From Candidatus Promineifilum breve (lineage in GTDB: Bacteria > Chloroflexota > Anaerolineae > Promineifilales > Promineifilaceae), in NCBI RefSeq assembly GCF_900066015.1, contig NZ_LN890655.1, positions 1-64,000 of the forward strand: DNA of 64,000 nt, in the 5' to 3' direction. A program made the translations under genes and the position numbers. Shown here piece by piece: positions 62,099 to 64,000 of the stretch; within the stretch, counting starts at the first letter, position 1, and each line of letters begins with the position of its first letter. The notes beneath the pieces were generated by a model. The model searched no databases and was not told the DNA's origin. It saw nothing but the letters and a program-made list of their open reading frames with translations.

Positions 62099-63973
62099 TC
62101 ACGACACAGCTTGCAGCATGATCGCCCCTTGCGGCAGGGACGGCAAGGCCAACGCGCCATGCTCCACAACGAATTCAGCCCCCGACGCCCAATCCACAAA
62201 GCGCGCCTCATCGGCCACGCCGCCGTGGGCCACGTCGAGGACGCCGGCCGGTCTGGGGTTCTCGCCCCGGTGGGCGACGACGATGATCCGTTCGTCCACA
62301 CTCTCGCGTTGGTAGGCAATCGTGTCCGGTTCAACCGCCAGCAATTGGAAGCCGCCGCGTTGCAATGCCGGCGACCGGCGGCGCAATTGGATCAGGTCGC
62401 GATGAAAGCGGTGGAGCGGCCGGTTCCAGCGCGTCTCGTCCCACACCATGCAGCCGCGCGCGGCCAGCGCCGGCAGGTCGGTCAGCCCGATCTCGTCGCC
62501 GTAGTAGAGGCCGGGCACGCCGGGGAAGGTCATCAGGATGGTGACGGCCAGACGGTGCAGAGCGTCGTTTTCGCCCAGCGTGGTGCGAATGCGCGGCGTG
62601 TCGTGGCTATCGAGGAGATTGTACTGTTGCCGGGCGATGGCCCAGGGCACGACGGCCAACCGGCTGCGCCACGTCTCGGCCAGGGCGGCCGTCGGCCAAT
62701 GCGGCGCGCTCAGCAGGCCGGTGAAGCCATGCGCCCCCTGACGGTAGCCGCTCAGCCAATACAGCAGGGGCTGGGTGAAGCCGCCGTAATTCATCACCCC
62801 GTCCCACTGGTCGCTCTGGAGCTGGGCCGTGGCGTCGAAGAAATGCTCACCGAGCAGATAGCTGTCGCCGTTGGTTTCCTTGACGGCCCGGCGAATGCCC
62901 CGGCTAACGTCCAGGCCGACCTGGGTTGCGCCTTGCCGGCCGAGCATATTGGCCACGTCCACGCGCCAGCCGTCGGCCGAGAAGGGGGGCCGCAGCCAGC
63001 GCCGGAACACGGCCTCCGGCCCATCGTAGACGCGCCGCCGTAGCTCCTGACTCCGATAGTTTAGCTTCGGCAATGTCCACACGCCGAGCCATGTCGCATA
63101 GTCATCAGGGTGGCGGCGAAAGGTGAAGAATTCGGCCTCGGCCGCCGTTTGGTTGGTCAAGGCGTCCTGGAACCATGGATGCCAATAGCCGCAATGGTTG
63201 GGCACGATGTCGAGGATGTAGCGCATCCCGCGCGCGCTCAAGGCCCGGCGCAGGGCAATGAGGGCCTCGTCGCCGCCGAAGTGGGGATCGACGCGGTCGT
63301 AGTCGGCCACGTCGTACTTGTGATTGGAGAGGGCGTGGAAGACAGGGTTCAGGTAGAGCGCGTTGACGCCTAAATCGGCCAGGTAGTCCAGCCGCGCCTC
63401 GATACCGGCCAAGTCGCCGCCATAGAAGACGAGGGGGAAGGGATGGTCAGGATCGGGCGGCGCTTCCCAGGGGTAGGTTTTCGGCCGTTGGCCGCGATAC
63501 TCGTAATCAGACGGCTGGGGGTCGTTACCCGGATCGCCGTTGGCAAAGCGGTCGGGGAATATCTGATAGAAAACGGCCGATTCCAGCCAATCCGGCGCGT
63601 GATAATCGGCAATGATGCGAAAGTCCGTGGCGTCGAGCGGCACGTGGGCCGTTGCCCCGGCCGCCGAGTAGTGCCACAGGCCATCGGCGGCGTCGATGAT
63701 GAAGCGGTAATGGGTGATCGGTTCGTCGATCACCAGGTCGGCCTCCCACCATTGCGCCGCCGGCGTGGTTGCCGTGTGGCTCATCAGCGTGAAGGCTTGC
63801 TCCCCATCGGGAAACGCGCGCAGGACGACCCGCCGCACCCCGGCCGCCGGCGACACCCGCAAGCGCAGGCGCACCGTCTCGCCCAGCCGTGGATAGAGCG
63901 CGGAGACGTACTTCTGCGAACCGTCGTGATGAATCGTGGACAACCAGTCAGGCAAGTTCAACAGAGCGTTCAT
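62099..63973 (-). CDS. GH13 alpha-amylase family (neopullulanase / maltodextrin glucosidase-like)
   Basis: Encodes 624 aa. An N-terminal beta-sandwich (CBM34-like, about 1-120) is followed by the TIM-barrel: IFPDRFANGD, DIVPNH (about 260), nucleophile Asp in GWRVDVANM (about 337), acid Glu in LLGEHFF (about 376) and Asp in LDSHDTPR (about 450). No signal peptide, so it acts on maltodextrins or glycogen fragments in the cytoplasm. Complete start codon at 63973 near the window edge. Confidence 0.9.
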   Translation of the reverse strand: MNALLNLPDWLSTIHHDGSQKYVSALYPRLGETVRLRLRVSPAAGVRRVVLRAFPDGEQAFTLMSHTATTPAAQWWEADLVIDEPITHYRFIIDAADGLWHYSAAGATAHVPLDATDFRIIADYHAPDWLESAVFYQIFPDRFANGDPGNDPQPSDYEYRGQRPKTYPWEAPPDPDHPFPLVFYGGDLAGIEARLDYLADLGVNALYLNPVFHALSNHKYDVADYDRVDPHFGGDEALIALRRALSARGMRYILDIVPNHCGYWHPWFQDALTNQTAAEAEFFTFRRHPDDYATWLGVWTLPKLNYRSQELRRRVYDGPEAVFRRWLRPPFSADGWRVDVANMLGRQGATQVGLDVSRGIRRAVKETNGDSYLLGEHFFDATAQLQSDQWDGVMNYGGFTQPLLYWLSGYRQGAHGFTGLLSAPHWPTAALAETWRSRLAVVPWAIARQQYNLLDSHDTPRIRTTLGENDALHRLAVTILMTFPGVPGLYYGDEIGLTDLPALAARGCMVWDETRWNRPLHRFHRDLIQLRRRSPALQRGGFQLLAVEPDTIAYQRESVDERIIVVAHRGENPRPAGVLDVAHGGVADEARFVDWASGAEFVVEHGALALPSLPQGAIMLQAVS

Positions 63974-64000
63974 TCACTTCCCACAGCCTACGAACGTGGA

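Overview
The window is a GC-rich bacterial chromosome segment. It most resembles Chloroflexota (Anaerolineae/Caldilineae-like). This is inferred from the gene mix: class I HMG-CoA reductase, surface proteins with Pro/Thr-rich tails ending in a short FLPFLSR-like motif, LiaF-like and bactofilin-like membrane proteins, and very Ala-rich proteins. Dispersed heptanucleotide repeats also stand out. No rRNA, tRNA, CRISPR array, IS element or intact prophage was recognised.

Layout. 88-1632 HMG-CoA reductase. 1782-10063 a tightly overlapping type I restriction-modification operon (hsdM, a DUF262/HNH GmrSD-like gene, hsdS, hsdR). 10214-13253 a Lys-rich mini-protein, a PLP decarboxylase with a methyltransferase, and an antitoxin-like small ORF. 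13264-17804 an alkylglycerone-phosphate synthase-like flavoprotein and a doubled HlyD-type adaptor. 17946-26102 a phosphate-response block: sensor kinase, response regulator, MshEN-UspA fusion, then pstS, pstC, pstA, pstB, with no phoU nearby. 26185-31602 minus-strand small proteins, a large parallel-beta-helix surface protein, a histidine-phosphatase-fold protein and a kinase-fold protein. 31784-33918 an isolated terminase-like pair. 34089-39415 bactofilin-like and LiaF-like envelope proteins and an EF-G paralogue. 39474-43266 a minus-strand operon of subtilisin-like protease, caspase-fold (C25/CHAT-like) protease and patatin-like phospholipase, behind a full-consensus sigma70 promoter. 43428-46148 rocD with a structured leader, and an AvtA-like aminotransferase. 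46412-48929 an ArsR-type regulator and MFS exporter behind three evenly spaced operators. 49104-56589 methyltransferase, VOC protein, kinase-fold protein, membrane proteins, a large sensor kinase and a Thr/Pro-rich protein. 56616-59821 three consecutive M42 aminopeptidases. 59813-63973 a minus-strand run of GH13 amylase, methyltransferase, lspA and rluD.

Two signals deserve most attention. First, the protease-caspase-patatin operon: all three proteins keep catalytic residues and none shows an export signal, so it is a candidate intracellular cell-suicide or defence system (inference). Second, a set of short repeat families. Heptamer arrays lie in at least a dozen gene gaps, often as two opposed arms that would form long hairpins. 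They also supply the C-terminal codons and stop codons of several genes, and one has expanded in frame inside the decarboxylase. Two palindromic families have likewise inserted in frame inside a phosphatase-fold gene and hsdM.
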